Shown here: positions 17,717 to 27,157 of the stretch, piece after piece
Position numbering within the stretch: the first letter of the stretch is position 1
Layout of the letters: every line of letters begins with the position of its first letter
Source: Bartonella grahamii ATCC 700132
Lineage (GTDB): Bacteria; Pseudomonadota; Alphaproteobacteria; Rhizobiales; Rhizobiaceae
Direction of reading: 5' to 3'
Assembly: GCF_000518085.1 (NCBI RefSeq)
Contig: NZ_JACX01000001.1
Location: 248,001-312,000 of the forward strand
DNA length: 64,000 nucleotides
Notes under the pieces: generated by a model
Told to the model about the DNA's origin: nothing
The model's database searches: none
The model's input: only the letters and a program-made list of their open reading frames with translations
Program-made: the position numbers and the translations under genes

Positions 17717-18757
17717 GTGGCTCAGAAAAAAGCACATGAAGTTGATCAGTTTTTAACGCGTTTTTCACGTGCTTTTCCTATTGTTCTCATTTATGGGCCA
17801 GATCGTGGTCTTATTTGTGAGCGTGCACAATGTTTTGCAAAACTTACACAGGTAGCAATAGAAGATCCATTTTCGACAATTCGTTTGGATGCTGCTGAAA
17901 TTGATAAAGATCCTGCACGTTTGGAAAATGAAGCGCGTACGTTATCGCTTTTTGGGGGAGATCGTTTGATATGGATCTCTAATGCTGCTAACCAAAAAGG
18001 TTTTCTTGCTGCCTTGAAAATTTTAATTGAGAAGCCACCAGAGTCCTGTTTTATTCTTATTGAATCAGGGGACTTAAAAAAAGGAACAGGGTTGCGCAAT
18101 GTTGTTGAAACGTCATCAAAAGCAATGGCTTTGCCCTGTTTTGCGGATGATATGCGTTCTCTTGACGGTTTGATTGATGAGGTTTTAGGGCAGTTTAAAA
18201 AGACTCTTTCTTTGGATGCACGTAGATGGTTGCATGAAAGTTTAGGGGCGGATCGCCTTATATCACGAGGTGAATTAGAAAAGCTTTGTCTTTACGCTGC
18301 AAATGTTCATATTACTCTTGAAGATGTGAAAGCTATTGTAAGCGATGTCAGTGCTCTTTCTCAAGATGAAGTTATTGATGCTCTTTTATTGGGCGATATA
18401 TCAGGCTTTGAAGCGCATTTTAACCGACATGCAGCATTGCATGGGGCGCTTTTTTTCATTTTGAGTGCAGCACAAAGGCATTTTCAGCAATTACAGCTAT
18501 TGCGTTATCAGGTAGAAGTTGAAGGAAAATCGCCTTTTACGGTGGTTTCTCAAGCACGGCCTCCCATTTTTTTTCAACGGAAAAAGACAGTTGAACAAGC
18601 TTTAAAATATTGGAAGTTAGAACAGATTTCCTACGCAATGGAAAGAATTCAGGGTGCTGTTTTAGACAGTCGTAAAAATCCACTTTTGGGTGAAGCTATC
18701 ATTCGTCAAGTTTTGTTAGGGCTCACAATTATTGCACGACGCCAGATGGCAGCTTAA
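17717..18757 (+). CDS. holA: DNA polymerase III subunit delta
   Basis: Clamp-loader delta subunit that opens the beta clamp during replication. The protein has 346 residues and the expected order: IVLIYGPDRGLICERA near the N-terminus, then the middle block LFGGDRLIWISN and SCFILIESGDLKKGTGLRN. The C-terminal collar domain runs from about residue 210. Start is GTG at 17717, four nt after the ATPase stop, so it is probably cotranscribed with the importer; an ATG two bases earlier is out of frame. In many Rhizobiales holA lies after lptE and leuS, so this placement is a rearranged one. Confidence 0.85.
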   Translation: MAQKKAHEVDQFLTRFSRAFPIVLIYGPDRGLICERAQCFAKLTQVAIEDPFSTIRLDAAEIDKDPARLENEARTLSLFGGDRLIWISNAANQKGFLAALKILIEKPPESCFILIESGDLKKGTGLRNVVETSSKAMALPCFADDMRSLDGLIDEVLGQFKKTLSLDARRWLHESLGADRLISRGELEKLCLYAANVHITLEDVKAIVSDVSALSQDEVIDALLLGDISGFEAHFNRHAALHGALFFILSAAQRHFQQLQLLRYQVEVEGKSPFTVVSQARPPIFFQRKKTVEQALKYWKLEQISYAMERIQGAVLDSRKNPLLGEAIIRQVLLGLTIIARRQMAA

Positions 18758-18929
18758 CAGTTTAAAAATATGATGATTTTTTATTTTTAGTACGCCACAG
18801 AGGTATTTTCAGCAATTAAAACTTTTGTGTTAACAAGTAGAAGTTAGTTGTAGTTTTGAAGAGCTTGAAAGTTTTATAGAAATTTTTCTTCAGAAAAATT
18901 ATTTATCTTCGAAAGGCAGTTTTTAAACC

Positions 18930-19030
18930 GTTTTATTATCTTGTTGTGCCGTAAAACACTGTTGGTTCGTGATATAGAGCTCAGGTAAAATTTTACGCAT
19001 TCGGTGTTTTTGTGTGAGTATGTGGTGAAT
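18930..19030 (+). repeat. Dispersed repeat R2 copy
   Basis: Starts about 170 nt after the holA stop with TTGTTGTGCCGTAAAACACTG, then AGGTAAAATTTTACGCATTCGGTG. The same words in the same order occur at 38397-38465 and, more weakly, at 53800, 33003 and 56950. Confidence 0.65.
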
Positions 19031-19059
19031 ATTAGGCTGGTTCATAGCGCCTTAATGGG

Positions 19060-19485
19060 GTAACACCCCTCATGCAAAACAGAGCACCTCAAACAACAGA
19101 AGACACTTGTATGATAAATTCATACGCTTTCTTAGAAATATTTTTCAATGCGCGTCATATCTATTTCGCGACGGCGTTTGTGAATGGTATAACGGCAAAG
19201 TTCTCCGTGAAGAATATAAAATCCATAGAGCATCTCTATCTTTACGCTTAATAAAAGTGCAAGCCAGAGCACTATCATATATTTGTCTAGTCTCTAATTT
19301 GCTACAGTTTTTGGCATTAGAGAGTGTTTTTCATCATTTTTTTCTCACATGCCTTCTTGTGACGTGCAGACAAGAGATTTTAATTGATAAGAGGATTTGT
19401 GATGGAAGAATTTTACCGTATTTGAAGTTATGATTCAAATTCAAAAACAATTATTATATTTATAAATCAATATATTATAGATTAA
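19060..19485 (+). repeat. Dispersed repeat, long copy including R1
   Basis: Matches 54120-54540 along most of its length. Shared words are CCCCTCATGCAAAACAGAGC versus CTCCTCACGAAAAACAGAGC, then TATTTCGCGACG, GGTATAACGG, CATCTTTACGC, TTGGCATTAGAGA, the GACGTGCA hairpin region, TTGATAAGAGGATTTGTGATGG and a TTATAAATCAATATATTATA tail. Short frames within it are incidental. After it, 19490-19580 carries an R3-like GAATTGTTTGCAGATCGGTA stretch. Confidence 0.7.
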
Positions 19486-19659
19486 TTGAATCACTTAAAA
19501 TAGTGAATTAGTGGAATCTTTTAGACAAGAAAATGAATTGTTTGCAGATCGGTATGAATTAAGAATCTTCGTGGGATGAGGAGAAAGTCAAAATAGATTA
19601 TGATGAAAACAACAGTACCTATGGGGAGACTTTTATGTTTGAGACAGAGATGATTATCT

Positions 19660-19895
19660 TAGCAATGAATGTGTCTCATAAACAGAGCAAGTCATTGTTT
19701 ATTATTAGTAATTCATTATTTTTCATATTGAGTCAATCAAAACGATGTCTTTTGCACGTCATAAGTGGGGGCGTGTGGATAAAAACTGTGCAAGAAAGCA
19801 CTAAAAATGCCTCTTAGGAATGCTCTCAAATTCCAAGGGTTTTTGCAACATTGGGGGTAGGCAAATATAATGATAGTGTTTTATTAAGTGTGAAG
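19660..19895 (-). repeat. Dispersed repeat R1, inverted copy
   Basis: On the minus strand it carries the R1 series: CACTATCATTATATTTGCC, TGTTGCAAAAACCCTTGGAATTTGAGAG, CATTCCTAAGAGGCATTTTTAG, TTTCTTGCACAGTTTTTATCC, ATGACGTGCAAAAGAC and TTGATTGACTCAATATG. It lies inverted only 180 bp from the direct copy at 19060-19485. Confidence 0.65.
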
Positions 19896-20689
19896 AGGGT
19901 CGTGCTTAATGGATTTATAGTTATAACATTTACAAACACTGTCGTGAGATAGGCTGGGGAGAGAGATGTCTTTTTAAAACAAACGCATGAATTTGTAATC
20001 CAAACCTATTCTGTTTGGGGCGTTCTATTTTATGTGAGGGTTGTGATTCCATTAAAGGGATGTTTGGTGTTTTTGTTATCAAACTTTTTCTTTATTGAGA
20101 GGGCGTGTTTTTCTCGTATTTGTTTGATTTACGGTATCAGGAGTCGGGAGAGGAAAATGTTTTTAATGGTATTTTTTGTATGCGTTATTTTACGGTGTTT
20201 TCAATATTCATAAAACTTGTGTTGATGTTGTAGGTGGAGGCGTAATACATTCCTATATAGGTCTGATGTACAAATTAATGAACGTATTGGGATAATTGGG
20301 AAAGAGTTGGTGTCTGCTTACGCTTTTGATGCGTTTTTTATGAGTAAATTAGTAAGATAAAGTAAACTGATGAGATTTTATGTAGAGTCGTTGTTATCAT
20401 AATTGAGAGTGCATTTATATTTTGTTTCAGTGATGTGCTTTGATTAGTAATTAAGTGGGAGTTTTAGAGCGTGATGTTAGATTTCTCGTCATTTATTTTT
20501 TATGTGTTTTCTAGGTAAAATGATCTGTTGTCAGCTTGCGCAGGTGGTGATTGGTAAACTGCGTTATTCTTTATTCTCTAGTTGTCGTTTTTTAATGTTT
20601 TACGCATAATTCTTGAACAAACAGACAGGAAAATTATGATTTTACAATTGTCTTTATTGCCATTTGCAAAGAATCTTTGAAGGTGAAAG
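19896..20689. other. Gene-free spacer upstream of tyrC
   Basis: No gene recognised in about 790 bp. A block near 19985-20045 (CGCATGAATTTG, then CGTTCTATTTTATGTGAGGGT) resembles 6455-6505 (GTGCGTGAATTCGCG, GTTCTATTTTGTGTGAGGGT), so more decayed repeat sequence is present. The histidinol-phosphate aminotransferase gene that often precedes tyrC in related bacteria is not here. Confidence 0.5.
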
Positions 20690-21619
20690 ATGCCCCATAT
20701 TCAATTTGAAAAAATAGCGCTCATTGGGATCGGTCTGATTGGATCTTCTTTAGCAAGGGTGATTAAAAAGAAAAATCTTGCGGCTCAAATTTCTATTGCA
20801 ACACGTCGTTCAGAAACCCTGAAAAGAGCACGCGAATTGGAGCTTGGGGACTTTTATACGACAGATAATGCAAAAGCTGTTGAAGGAGCGGATTTGGTTA
20901 TTGTTTCTGTTCCTGTTGGGGCGAGTGCAGAGGTGGCAAAAAATATTCATGATCATTTAAAACCTGGAGCGATTGTGAGTGATGTTGGTTCTACGAAAGC
21001 GTTGGTTATTGCGGAAATGGCACCTTTATTGCCAAAAACGGTTCATTTTATTCCAGGGCATCCAATTGCTGGAACGGAATATTCAGGACCGGATGCTGGT
21101 TTTGCTGATTTATTTATGAATCGTTGGTGTATTTTAACGCCTTTTGCTGAGAGTGATGCTGCGGCTGTCGCACAATTGACAGCGTTTTGGGAAGCTTGTG
21201 GTGCGTGTGTCGAAAAGATGGATCCTAAACATCATGATCTTGTTTTGGCTATTGTTTCGCATTTGCCGCATTTGATTGCTTATAATACTGTTGGGACAGC
21301 GAGTGATTTAGAAAAAGTAACAAATTCAGAAGTCATTGCTTATTCCGCTTCTGGTTTTCGTGATTTTACACGTTTAGCATCTTCTGATCCTGTTATGTGG
21401 CGCGATATTTGTTTGCATAATAAGGATGCTATTTTAGAAATGTTGAGCCGTTTTAGTGAGGGGCTTGCTTTTTTAGAGCAGGCAATTCGTTTAGGAGATG
21501 GTGAGACATTGTTTAACTTTTTTACACGTACGCGTGCTGTACGTCGCAATATTATTGATGCTGGACAGGAAATTGATGCTCCTGATTTTGGACGTCAGAG
21601 TGTTTCTAAAAAAGGGTGA
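20690..21619 (+). CDS. tyrC: Prephenate/cyclohexadienyl dehydrogenase
   Basis: Oxidises prephenate (or arogenate) with NAD(P)+ in tyrosine synthesis. The Rossmann motif IGIGLIGSSLARV lies near residues 12-24, with VSVPVGAS, SDVGSTKA, FIPGHPIAGTEYSGP (active-site His and substrate contacts) and SHLPHLIAYN following. The protein has 309 residues without a fused chorismate mutase domain; a separate chorismate mutase is encoded at 48352-48684. ATG at 20690 is preceded by GAAGGTGAAAG. Confidence 0.9.
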   Translation: MPHIQFEKIALIGIGLIGSSLARVIKKKNLAAQISIATRRSETLKRARELELGDFYTTDNAKAVEGADLVIVSVPVGASAEVAKNIHDHLKPGAIVSDVGSTKALVIAEMAPLLPKTVHFIPGHPIAGTEYSGPDAGFADLFMNRWCILTPFAESDAAAVAQLTAFWEACGACVEKMDPKHHDLVLAIVSHLPHLIAYNTVGTASDLEKVTNSEVIAYSASGFRDFTRLASSDPVMWRDICLHNKDAILEMLSRFSEGLAFLEQAIRLGDGETLFNFFTRTRAVRRNIIDAGQEIDAPDFGRQSVSKKG

Positions 21620-22030
21620 ATAAAAGCAAGGTTTTTTTGTTAAATTTCATTGGTTTTTTTTAGAAATCGATAAGAAGTTTTTTCTCTATTCAGTCATAGA
21701 TTGCAATAAATAAAGAGTGGCGATTGCTTCGATACAGATAACCATGACTTCAAAAGGTTTTATGTGTGCAAGATTATCGTGCTTAACTCTCTATAGGGCA
21801 TATGATGTACAGAAGAGGTTACTGATCTATAGAAGAGACAAAAAAATGAAGTCGTTGTAGAATTTCATATAGTGGGTTGTTGTTTTTGTTTTAGTATAAA
21901 GTCAGGCTTGACCGTATTGATTATTGCCATTTATATTGCAACATCGGAAAATGTTTGTTTGCAGAGTTTTGATGTTTTTTATAAAGCTTGAAATAGACAG
22001 AGGAAGAGTTTTACCAGAAAGTATAGAGAT
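21620..22030. other. Gene-free spacer
   Basis: About 410 bp with no credible frame. I see no clear repeat or RNA gene. Confidence 0.55.
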
Positions 22031-22897
22031 TTGTTAAGAAATATCTTTTGGTATAGCTATCGTATCCTTGTTGACGCAGTAAGCCATTATTGGCGTGATA
22101 ATGGGAGTGCTTTTGCAAGCCATGTCGCGCTCTCTGGGCTTTTAGCATTTTTCCCTTTTTTTATTTTTGGAACTTCTCTTGCCAGTTTTCTTGGTGCTTT
22201 TACATATACACCGCAAAAAATCAAAGCTTTGGTGCAGTTATTACCAGATGTCATTGCAGAGCCTTTATCTCAGGAAATTATCAATGTTTTAACCATACAG
22301 CGGGGAGGAGTGTTGACAGTTTCTGTCATTGGAGCGGCTTATTTTGCCTCTAATGGGGTAGAGGCGTTACGTACAGCTTTAAATAGAGCTTATCGTGTTG
22401 TTGATCGGCGTAGCTTGTTGTTTTGTCGTTTTCAAAGTTTGTTTTTTGTGATTCTTGGAGCTGTAGGTCTTATTGTGATCAGCGTTTTGTTGATTTTAAC
22501 ACCTCTGCTTATCAAGATTATGCAAAATCATCCTTTTTTCATTACAGAATATATCGGTGTCATTCGTCTATGGCGTTACATAATCGCAGCGGTTGTTCTC
22601 TTTGTAAGCCTTTTGATTGTTCATAAATGGCTACCAGCAGAGCGGCGGAAGTTTATAGATATTTTACCAGGAATTGTACTGACAATGTTTGTATGGTTTA
22701 TGGCTTCAATTGCTTTTGCTCAATATTTAACAATGTTTGATTATATTTCTACCTATGCAGGGTTAGCATCTATTATGGTTGCTATTATTTTTCTTTACAT
22801 ATTGAGTGCAATTTTTATTTTGGGAGGAGAAATAAACGCGGCGATAATGTTTCATCGCAAGCATTTGCAACATTCAGATGAATATGAAAGAACTTAA
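22031..22897 (+). CDS. YihY/BrkB-family membrane protein
   Basis: A 288-residue inner-membrane protein with about six hydrophobic segments. Family marks are the N-terminal SHYWRDNGSAFASHVALSG-like block (here residues about 18-36), NGVEALRTALNRAYRV, and GLASIMVAIIFLY. These proteins were once called ribonuclease BN, a role that belongs to another gene; their function is uncertain. The only plausible start in the frame is the TTG at 22031, because no ATG or GTG occurs between it and the previous in-frame stop. It runs toward the YaiI-like gene, 21 nt downstream. Confidence 0.85.
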   Translation: MLRNIFWYSYRILVDAVSHYWRDNGSAFASHVALSGLLAFFPFFIFGTSLASFLGAFTYTPQKIKALVQLLPDVIAEPLSQEIINVLTIQRGGVLTVSVIGAAYFASNGVEALRTALNRAYRVVDRRSLLFCRFQSLFFVILGAVGLIVISVLLILTPLLIKIMQNHPFFITEYIGVIRLWRYIIAAVVLFVSLLIVHKWLPAERRKFIDILPGIVLTMFVWFMASIAFAQYLTMFDYISTYAGLASIMVAIIFLYILSAIFILGGEINAAIMFHRKHLQHSDEYERT

Positions 22898-22918
22898 CTA
22901 TTGCGTGAAAGCCAAGGT

Positions 22919-23395
22919 ATGAATATCCCAATAAAGCCTGCTATCACTTTGTTGATTGATGCGGATGCTTGTCCTGTAAAAGATGAAGTTTATCGTGTGA
23001 TGAATCGTTATCAGCTTAAGACATTTATTGTAGCAAATCGTTTTTTGTCCCTTCCAGATGAAGCGCTCATTGAAAGAGTGGTCGTTGCTGGTGAATTCAA
23101 TTGTGCTGATGATTGGATCGTAGAACATGTGCATGAGGCAAGTATCGTTATTACCAGTGATATTCCTTTAGCAGCACGGGTTGTGCAAGCTGGGGGTTTT
23201 TGTCTTTCGCCAACGGGGCGTTTTTTTGATGTAAATTCAATTGGTCAAGCTCTGGCGATGCGCAATTTGATGGAAGATTTGCGGGGACAGGGCAGTATAA
23301 CAGGTGGTCCCCGTCCTTTTTGTCGTAAAGACCGTTCTGCTTTTTTATCAGCACTGGATCTCGTTATACAACGTTTAAAAAGACGCGGTTATTAA
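22919..23395 (+). CDS. YaiI/UPF0178 family protein
   Basis: A 158-residue cytosolic protein with the family's DADACPVKDE block near residue 13, then VANRF, DDWIVEHV, ITSDIPLAARV and the C-terminal GGPRPFCRKDRSAFLSALD. The fold is related to PIN/NYN nucleases with a cluster of Asp residues, but no activity is established. The ATG at 22919 has AAGG in front; the frame is open a little further upstream. It is probably cotranscribed with the YihY gene and converges on tlpA, with 2 nt between stop codons. Confidence 0.88.
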   Translation: MNIPIKPAITLLIDADACPVKDEVYRVMNRYQLKTFIVANRFLSLPDEALIERVVVAGEFNCADDWIVEHVHEASIVITSDIPLAARVVQAGGFCLSPTGRFFDVNSIGQALAMRNLMEDLRGQGSITGGPRPFCRKDRSAFLSALDLVIQRLKRRGY

Positions 23396-23397
23396 AG

Positions 23398-24093
23398 TTA
23401 TAGGGCTTCTTTTATAACAGCTTTTATAAGTGCTTTGGCATCGTCATTGGCCCATGGGGCTGCACCATTGAAGGAAGCAATGAGATATCCCTCTTTATCG
23501 ATGAGAAATGTAATGGGGAGTCCTAAAGCAAGCCCCTGTTTTCTAACATTGTTGAAAATATCCATTGTTTCATCGCGATAGTAAAGCAAATTATCCGCAT
23601 GAATATTCTGTAAAAATTGCTGAATTTTTTCAGGAGAAGCAGTTTTATCGATATTAATAGCTATGACATCAAAGTTTTCTCTACCTAATTCATGTTTTAA
23701 TTGCGCAAGTTCGGGCATTTCTGTGCGGCAAGGTGCACACCAAATAGCCCATAGATTGACCAGCATCGGTTTTCCAGTAAATTCGCTGAGTGTGTGCTCT
23801 TTTCCTTGAATATCCTTGAAAGAGAGTTTCTTCATATCTGAGGGCGTATCAGAAAATCGTACGTGGCTAAAAAAGCCCTTTGCTGCTTTTCGGATTGCCA
23901 TCATTTTTTCTTCTCGTGTTTTATCAATGTTTATTTTTTGTGCTTTTGCTGCTGAAATGAAATTGAAAAGGAAAGACTCTCTTTTGTTATCGTAGTTTGT
24001 GGTTGCGTATAAACTCAATGCAATGATAAAGAATGCAAGGGAGAATTGCCTTTTTTTATTGTTTTTTTCGCTGATGAAAATTTGAGAAATCAT
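23398..24093 (-). CDS. tlpA: TlpA-type thiol:disulfide oxidoreductase, membrane anchored
   Basis: A 231-residue periplasmic thioredoxin-fold protein. An N-terminal hydrophobic helix (about residues 16-31) serves as signal anchor. The redox motif WCAPC lies at 118-122, with cis-Pro in GLPITFLID. TlpA proteins reduce cysteines for cytochrome oxidase maturation in rhizobia. In Rhizobiales tlpA and argH are commonly divergent, as here. The start at 24093 was preferred; the frame extends to 24189 but would then run into argH. Confidence 0.87.
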   Translation of the reverse strand: MISQIFISEKNNKKRQFSLAFFIIALSLYATTNYDNKRESFLFNFISAAKAQKINIDKTREEKMMAIRKAAKGFFSHVRFSDTPSDMKKLSFKDIQGKEHTLSEFTGKPMLVNLWAIWCAPCRTEMPELAQLKHELGRENFDVIAINIDKTASPEKIQQFLQNIHADNLLYYRDETMDIFNNVRKQGLALGLPITFLIDKEGYLIASFNGAAPWANDDAKALIKAVIKEAL

Positions 24094-24125
24094 AATTATG
24101 TCCTTTGTATGGGTGTTTTCAGAAT

Positions 24126-25526
24126 ATGACAGATGAGATGTTAAAGAACCAAATGTGGGGTGGTCGGTTTGCGGCAGGTCCTTCTGCAATTATGGAAGAA
24201 ATTAATGCCTCAATTGATTTTGATCAAAAACTTTATCGACAAGATATTGAAGGTTCCCTTTCTCATGCGGCTATGTTAGCGCAAACGAAAATCATTTCAC
24301 AATCAGATTATAAAAAAATTGTTCATGGTTTGAAACTTATTCGCCAAGAAATTGAAGACGGTAAATTTGTTTTTTCACGAAAGCTTGAAGATATTCATAT
24401 GAATATTGAAGCGCGGCTGAGCGAATTGATTGGTCCTGTAGCGGGGCATTTGCATACAGCGCGTTCACGCAATGATCAAGTTGCTGTTGATTTTCGCTTG
24501 TGGGTGCGTGAAGCAACGCAAAAGATAGCACAAGCTTTAAAAGGATTGATAGAGCAATTGCTTATTCGAGCAGAACAACATGTTGATACCTTTATGCCAG
24601 GCTTTACGCATTTACAATTGGCTCAACCGGTAACATTTGGCCATTATATGATGGCTTACGTTGAAATGTTTGGTCGAGATTTATCGCGGATGCGTGATGC
24701 TCTTGAGCGCATGAATGAATCGCCTTTAGGGGCGGCTGCTTTAGCGGGGACAGGCTTTCCAATTGATCGTTTTATGACAGCAAAAGCGCTAGGTTTTCGA
24801 GAACCAACACGCAATTCGATTGATAGTGTTTCAGATCGTGATTTTGCATTGGAATTTTTAAGCGCTGGCGCTCTTTGTGCAACACATCTTTCACGTTTAG
24901 CAGAAGAAATAATTCTTTGGTCAAGTGAACAGTTTTATTTTATTCGTTTATCAGATGCTTTTTCAACGGGTTCGTCTATTATGCCGCAAAAGCGAAATCC
25001 TGATGCTGCCGAACTTGTGCGGGCTAAAGTGGGACGGTTGAATGGCGCATTAATGGGGCTGTTAACGGTGATGAAAGGGTTACCCCTTGCTTATTCAAAG
25101 GATATGCAAGAAGATAAGGAATATATCTTTGATGGGGCTATGAGTTTGGAATTATCACTAGCAGCAATGACAGGGATGATTGCTGATTTGCAAGTTAATA
25201 AAGAAGCTATGAAACAAGCCGCTGATTCTGGCTATGCAACTGCAACCGATTTTGCTGATTGGCTTGTACGCGAATCAGGGATTCCTTTTCGCGAAGCACA
25301 TCATATTACAGGGTGTGCTGTGGCATTAGCAGAAAAAAAACAGTGTCGCCTTCAGGATTTATCATTGGATGAACTTCAAGCAATTTGTCCTAATATTAAT
25401 GCGACACTTTTTGATGTTTTGACCGTTGAAAAATCTGTTGAAAGTCGCAAAAGCTTTGGGGGAACAGCACCTTCAGAGGTTCTTCGGCAAATTACGTATT
25501 GGAAAAAGCGTCTTGTGAGCGCTTGA
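24126..25526 (+). CDS. argH: Argininosuccinate lyase
   Basis: Cleaves argininosuccinate to arginine and fumarate. Family blocks: [10 protein letters not shown] at the N-terminus, [39 protein letters not shown], and the mobile signature loop [12 protein letters not shown] holding the catalytic Ser. Length 466 residues is normal. ATG at 24126 places MTDEML in front of the usual N-terminus; an earlier in-frame start at 24105 would overlap the tlpA leader. It heads the argH-lptM-lysA run. Confidence 0.94.
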   Translation: MTDEMLKNQMWGGRFAAGPSAIMEEINASIDFDQKLYRQDIEGSLSHAAMLAQTKIISQSDYKKIVHGLKLIRQEIEDGKFVFSRKLEDIHMNIEARLSELIGPVAGHLHTARSRNDQVAVDFRLWVREATQKIAQALKGLIEQLLIRAEQHVDTFMPGFTHLQLAQPVTFGHYMMAYVEMFGRDLSRMRDALERMNESPLGAAALAGTGFPIDRFMTAKALGFREPTRNSIDSVSDRDFALEFLSAGALCATHLSRLAEEIILWSSEQFYFIRLSDAFSTGSSIMPQKRNPDAAELVRAKVGRLNGALMGLLTVMKGLPLAYSKDMQEDKEYIFDGAMSLELSLAAMTGMIADLQVNKEAMKQAADSGYATATDFADWLVRESGIPFREAHHITGCAVALAEKKQCRLQDLSLDELQAICPNINATLFDVLTVEKSVESRKSFGGTAPSEVLRQITYWKKRLVSA

Positions 25527-25577
25527 GTGATTGTATTTTAAAGGTAAAAAAGAGATCGAGATGAGGAAAGAGGACAG

Positions 25578-25757
25578 ATGAAAATTATATTAAAGGGGTT
25601 GATGATTGTCCTTTTAGGAGGCGTTTGTGTCGCTGGGTGTGGGCGTAAAGGGTCATTGGAAATGCCTCTTACAAGTGTGGAAAAGTCTGTGCAAGGAACA
25701 TCTGTTACTCAAAGTGAAGATGATAAACCTTTTATTCTTGATCGTTTGATAAAGTAG
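25578..25757 (+). CDS. lptM: LptM-like small lipoprotein
   Basis: A 59-residue lipoprotein between argH and lysA. It starts at the ATG at 25578 after GAAAGAGGACAG, has a signal peptide ending VAGC (lipidated Cys21), followed at once by GRKGSLEMP, the LptM/YifL hallmark in which CGxKGPLxxP follows the lipid-bearing Cys. In Escherichia coli LptM assists assembly of the LptD/E lipopolysaccharide translocon at the outer membrane. The argH-lptM-lysA order is widespread in proteobacteria, which supports the call. Confidence 0.82.
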   Translation: MKIILKGLMIVLLGGVCVAGCGRKGSLEMPLTSVEKSVQGTSVTQSEDDKPFILDRLIK

Positions 25758-25766
25758 GAGGAAAGT

Positions 25767-27041
25767 GTGGATTTTTTCTCTTACCATCAAGGTATGCTTC
25801 ATGCTGAGGGTTGTTCACTTGCTGTTCTTGCGCAGGAGGTGGGGACTCCTTTTTATTGTTATTCCGCCAATGCATTGGTTACACGTTTTAAAGACTATAA
25901 AAAGGCATTTCAAGGGATGCCTAGTCTGCTTGCTTATGCGGTTAAAGCCAATTCTAATCAAGCAGTTTTACGGCTTTTAGCGAACAATGGAGCGGGAGCT
26001 GATGTGGTTTCAGAAGGGGAATTACGGCGCGCCCTTGCTGTTGGTATTCCGGCACATCGTATTGTTTATTCTGGTGTTGGTAAAACCATGAGAGAGATAG
26101 ATTTTGCTCTTGCTCAGGATATTTATTGTTTTAACGTTGAATCAGAGCCGGAACTTGAACAGTTATCTCAACGTGCTGTTGCGCTTTCAAAGATAGCACG
26201 TGTTTCATTGCGCATTAATCCAGATGTTGATGCAAAGACCCATAAGAAAATTACAACAGGAAAATCTGAAAATAAATTTGGTATTCCATTGTTGTTGGCA
26301 AGAGAGGCTTATAAAAAAGCGGACTCTTTACCTGGATTGCAGGTTTGCGGTATTGATATGCATATTGGCAGTCAGATTTGTGACTTAAAGCCATTTGAAG
26401 AGGCATTCTTTCTTATTGCAGATTGTGTGCGTCAATTGTGGAGCGATGGTTATGCAATAACGCATATAGATATCGGTGGTGGGCTTGGTATTGCCTATGG
26501 TTGTGAACAACATACTGTACCTTCTCCTTTTGATTATGCTGCGCTGGTAAAGAAATATATTGCTCCTTTAGGGATTAATATTGTTGTGGAGCCGGGGCGG
26601 AGCATTGTGGGTCAAGCTGGTGTACTGATGACATCTGTTCTCTATTTAAAAAGGGGACAAGGGCGGAATTTTGTTATTGTAGATGCGGCGATGAATGATC
26701 TGATGCGTCCAACGCTTTATGATGCTTGGCAAAATGTCGTCCTTGTGAAAAAAGCAGCAAAAGACGCTCCCCTTATTCGTGCAGATATTGTTGGTTCTGT
26801 TTGTGAGACTGGCGATTATTTAGCATTAGATCGTTGCTTGCCGATTTTGGCACCTGGTGATCTTTTAGCAATTACGCAAGCTGGAGCTTATGGTGCTGTG
26901 ATGGCGAGTACTTATAATAGCCGACTTTTGGTCCCAGAAGTTCTCGTTCAAGATACGTGTTATGCGGTTGTTCGTCCACGTCTTGATTATGCTCAATTGA
27001 TGGGATGTGATCATATTCCTGATTGGGTTGAGAATTCTTAA
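25767..27041 (+). CDS. lysA: Diaminopimelate decarboxylase
   Basis: Final step of lysine synthesis; PLP enzyme of the alanine-racemase-fold group. PLP Lys60 sits in AYAVKAN; GADVVSEGEL, HIGSQI, DIGGGLG and EPGRSIVG are the phosphate and substrate-binding blocks, and SVCETGD supplies the Cys/Glu from the partner subunit. Length is 424 residues. The start is GTG at 25767, 9 nt after the lptM stop, with AGGAGG well placed. Confidence 0.94.
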   Translation: MDFFSYHQGMLHAEGCSLAVLAQEVGTPFYCYSANALVTRFKDYKKAFQGMPSLLAYAVKANSNQAVLRLLANNGAGADVVSEGELRRALAVGIPAHRIVYSGVGKTMREIDFALAQDIYCFNVESEPELEQLSQRAVALSKIARVSLRINPDVDAKTHKKITTGKSENKFGIPLLLAREAYKKADSLPGLQVCGIDMHIGSQICDLKPFEEAFFLIADCVRQLWSDGYAITHIDIGGGLGIAYGCEQHTVPSPFDYAALVKKYIAPLGINIVVEPGRSIVGQAGVLMTSVLYLKRGQGRNFVIVDAAMNDLMRPTLYDAWQNVVLVKKAAKDAPLIRADIVGSVCETGDYLALDRCLPILAPGDLLAITQAGAYGAVMASTYNSRLLVPEVLVQDTCYAVVRPRLDYAQLMGCDHIPDWVENS

Positions 27042-27157
27042 GTGTTTTTGGTCTTATTTTTACTAAACTTTGATGAAACAATTTATTTTCTAGAAATTGT
27101 CTTGTATGGGGTTTATGATCTTAATGCACCACGATAAAAGGGGATAAATGCTTGTTT

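Noticed and set aside
19107-19433. 108-codon frame in the spacer after holA
   Set aside because: Sits inside the long repeat copy; the matching copy at 54120-54540 breaks the frame.
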